NCBI GenBank assembly: GCA_025927955.1
Contig: JAICKK010000013.1
Coordinates: 1 to 36,769 of the forward strand
Length of the DNA stretch: 36,769 bases
Source: Nocardioidaceae bacterium
GTDB lineage: Bacteria > Actinomycetota > Actinomycetes > Propionibacteriales > Nocardioidaceae
Direction of reading: 5' to 3'
Shown here: positions 35,073 through 36,769 of the stretch, piece by piece
How the letters are laid out: each line of letters opens with the position of its first letter
Position numbering within the stretch: position 1 is the first letter of the stretch
Notes under the pieces: model-generated
The model's database searches: none
The model's input: only the letters and a program-made list of their open reading frames with translations
Told to the model about the DNA's origin: nothing
Translations under genes and position numbers: made by a program

Positions 35073-36761
35073 GTGAGCGCACCGACGCCGGCGATCGTGC
35101 TGGTCTCCGAAGACCATGCCGACGACCTGCTCGACGAGTTCGGACGCTACGCGCGCGACTACGCTCTCGAGGTCGCGCACTCCTGTGCCGACGCGCTCGC
35201 GGTCACCGAACGGGTACGCGCCGCCGGCGGCACGGTGGCGCTGTTCGTCGCCGAGTCGGTGCTGCCCGACGCGCCCATCCTGGCGGCGTTCGGGAGGTGG
35301 CGCGAGGTGGTGCCGACCGCCCGACGGCTGATCGCCGCCCACTACTCGCGGTTCCTCCTCGATGCACCCGGGCTGCGGGCCGGCATGGCCAAGGGCAAGT
35401 ACGACGCCTACCTGCTGATGCCGCGGGGGCCACGCGACGAGGAGTTCCACAACGCGGTCACCGACCTGCTCTCCGACTGGGGCTCGACCGTCCCTGACCC
35501 CGAGGTCGTGGCCGTCAAGGTCATCTCGCCGGCCCAGGACGTCCTGACCCTGTCGATCCGCGACTTCCTCGACCGGATGGGCATGCCCAGCAGGGTCTAC
35601 CACCCCGACAGCCAGGTCGGCCGGGCCGTGCGAGAGCAGCATCCGGACCAGGAGGGCTACCCCCTCGTGCACGCACCCGACCGGCCGGCGGTCGTGGCGA
35701 CCTCGGTGCGCGACGTGGCGCTGTCGATCTACGGCGCACCCACCGATCTCGACGTCGACCACGTCGTGGACGTGGTGGTGGTGGGCGGCGGACCCGCCGG
35801 GCTGGCGACGGCGGTGTACGCGGCCTCGGAGGGCCTGAGCGTCGTGGTGCTTGAGGCGGAGGCGATCGGCGGCCAGGCGGGCACCAGCTCGATGATCCGC
35901 AACTACCTCGGCTTCCCGCGCGGCATCTCCGGCATGCGGCTCGCCCAGCGGGCGCGCAACCAGGCCCTGCGGTTCGGGACCCGCTTCTTCACCGGCCAGG
36001 TCGTCGAGGAGCTGCGGATCGGGAAGGACGGCGCTGCGCACGTCGTCTGCACCGACGCCGGCCGGGTCCACACCCGGAGCGTCGTGGTCACCAGCGGCGT
36101 CACCTACCGCAAGCTGCGCGTCGAGCCCATCGAGCGGCTGGTCGGGATGGGTGTCCACTACGGCGCGGCCATGTCGGCGGCCCGTGAGATGGAGGGCCAG
36201 GACGTCTTCGTGGTCGGCGGCGGCAACTCCGCCGGGCAGGCGGCGGTGCACCTCTCGCGCTTCGCCCGGTCGGTCACGATCGTCGTACGACGCCGCGACC
36301 TGGCCGAGACGATGTCGGCCTACCTTCTCGGCGAGATCGCCTACAACCCCCGGATCGCCGTGCGGACCCGCGCGACCGTCGTCGACGGCGGCGGTGAGGG
36401 CCACCTCGAGTGGCTGTGCCTGGAGGACGTCGACATCGGCCAGCGCACCCGCGTCCCGGCGTACGGCCTGTTCCTCCTGCTCGGCGCCGAGCCCCACTGC
36501 GACTGGCTGCCGCCGGAGGTGGCGCGCGACGGGCGTGGGTTCGTCCTCACCGGCCGCGACGTCCCGAAGGACCGCTGGCCCGACGGCCTGCCGCCCGCGA
36601 ACCTCGCCACGACGGTGCCCGGCGTCTTCGCCGCCGGCGACGTCCGCTCGGGCTCGATGAAGCGGGTGGCCGCGGCCAGTGGCGAGGGCGCCTCCGTCGT
36701 ACCCCTCGTGCATGCCTGGTTGGCCGAGGGGCTCGAGGAGCGAAGGGTGGGGCAGCCATGA
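35073..36761 (+). CDS. Fused pseudo-receiver / thioredoxin-reductase-like FAD oxidoreductase lacking CxxC
   Basis: N-terminal REC-like IVLVSEDHADDL...LFVAESVLPDAPI; FAD motif VVVVGGGPAGLATAVYAASEGLSVVVLE; NADP motif VFVVGGGNSAGQAAVHL; GVFAAGDVRSGSMKRVAAA. Confidence 0.88.
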   Translation: MSAPTPAIVLVSEDHADDLLDEFGRYARDYALEVAHSCADALAVTERVRAAGGTVALFVAESVLPDAPILAAFGRWREVVPTARRLIAAHYSRFLLDAPGLRAGMAKGKYDAYLLMPRGPRDEEFHNAVTDLLSDWGSTVPDPEVVAVKVISPAQDVLTLSIRDFLDRMGMPSRVYHPDSQVGRAVREQHPDQEGYPLVHAPDRPAVVATSVRDVALSIYGAPTDLDVDHVVDVVVVGGGPAGLATAVYAASEGLSVVVLEAEAIGGQAGTSSMIRNYLGFPRGISGMRLAQRARNQALRFGTRFFTGQVVEELRIGKDGAAHVVCTDAGRVHTRSVVVTSGVTYRKLRVEPIERLVGMGVHYGAAMSAAREMEGQDVFVVGGGNSAGQAAVHLSRFARSVTIVVRRRDLAETMSAYLLGEIAYNPRIAVRTRATVVDGGGEGHLEWLCLEDVDIGQRTRVPAYGLFLLLGAEPHCDWLPPEVARDGRGFVLTGRDVPKDRWPDGLPPANLATTVPGVFAAGDVRSGSMKRVAAASGEGASVVPLVHAWLAEGLEERRVGQP

Positions 36762-36769
36762 CCGACGCA
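36758..36769 (+). CDS. Start of the next gene (MTDA..., truncated by window end)
   Basis: ATGA overlap with the oxidoreductase stop. Confidence 0.5.

Noticed and set aside
33864-36713. 949-aa antisense ORF
   Set aside because: Antisense to the flavoprotein and membrane protein; only its 3' end contains the real VOC protein (33959-34315 in another frame).

Overview
High-GC actinobacterial chromosomal window (possibly Nocardioidaceae; that placement is inference). Left end: the 3' part of a flagellar export operon (fliP' - fliQ - fliR - flhB - flhA - small membrane protein). It has a near-consensus sigma28/FliA-type promoter whose -10 box contains the flhB stop codon, followed by a foldable flhA leader. 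Next come a BIME-like cluster of palindromic repeats, a heterodimeric ABC exporter, a MarR/GbsR regulator divergent from an ABC-2 exporter, an ArsR-MFS pair, SRPBCC and EamA proteins, a branched-chain 2-oxoacid dehydrogenase operon (E1alpha, E1beta, E2), a second copy of the repeat cluster, an MFS transporter, and an orphan LuxR-type HTH next to a different repeat family. Right part: an uncharacterised protein coupled to a SAM methyltransferase, a tandem-HD (HD-GYP-like)-LuxR regulator, a MerR-controlled ABC-2 operon, aldo/keto reductase, alpha/beta hydrolases, a small secreted protein, thioesterase and GNAT, a hydrolase-P450 pair, a VOC protein, a membrane protein, and a pseudo-receiver/thioredoxin-reductase-like fusion that lacks the redox CxxC. 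I saw no rRNA, tRNA, CRISPR array, transposase or integrase. The best candidates for something new are the REC-like/TrxR-like fusion with Glu at the phosphoacceptor position, the sigma28 promoter overlapping the flhB stop, the two-locus palindromic repeat family, the uncharacterised protein-methyltransferase pair, and small ORFs in the flagellar and BCKDH operons. All calls come from reading the sequence; no searches were run.
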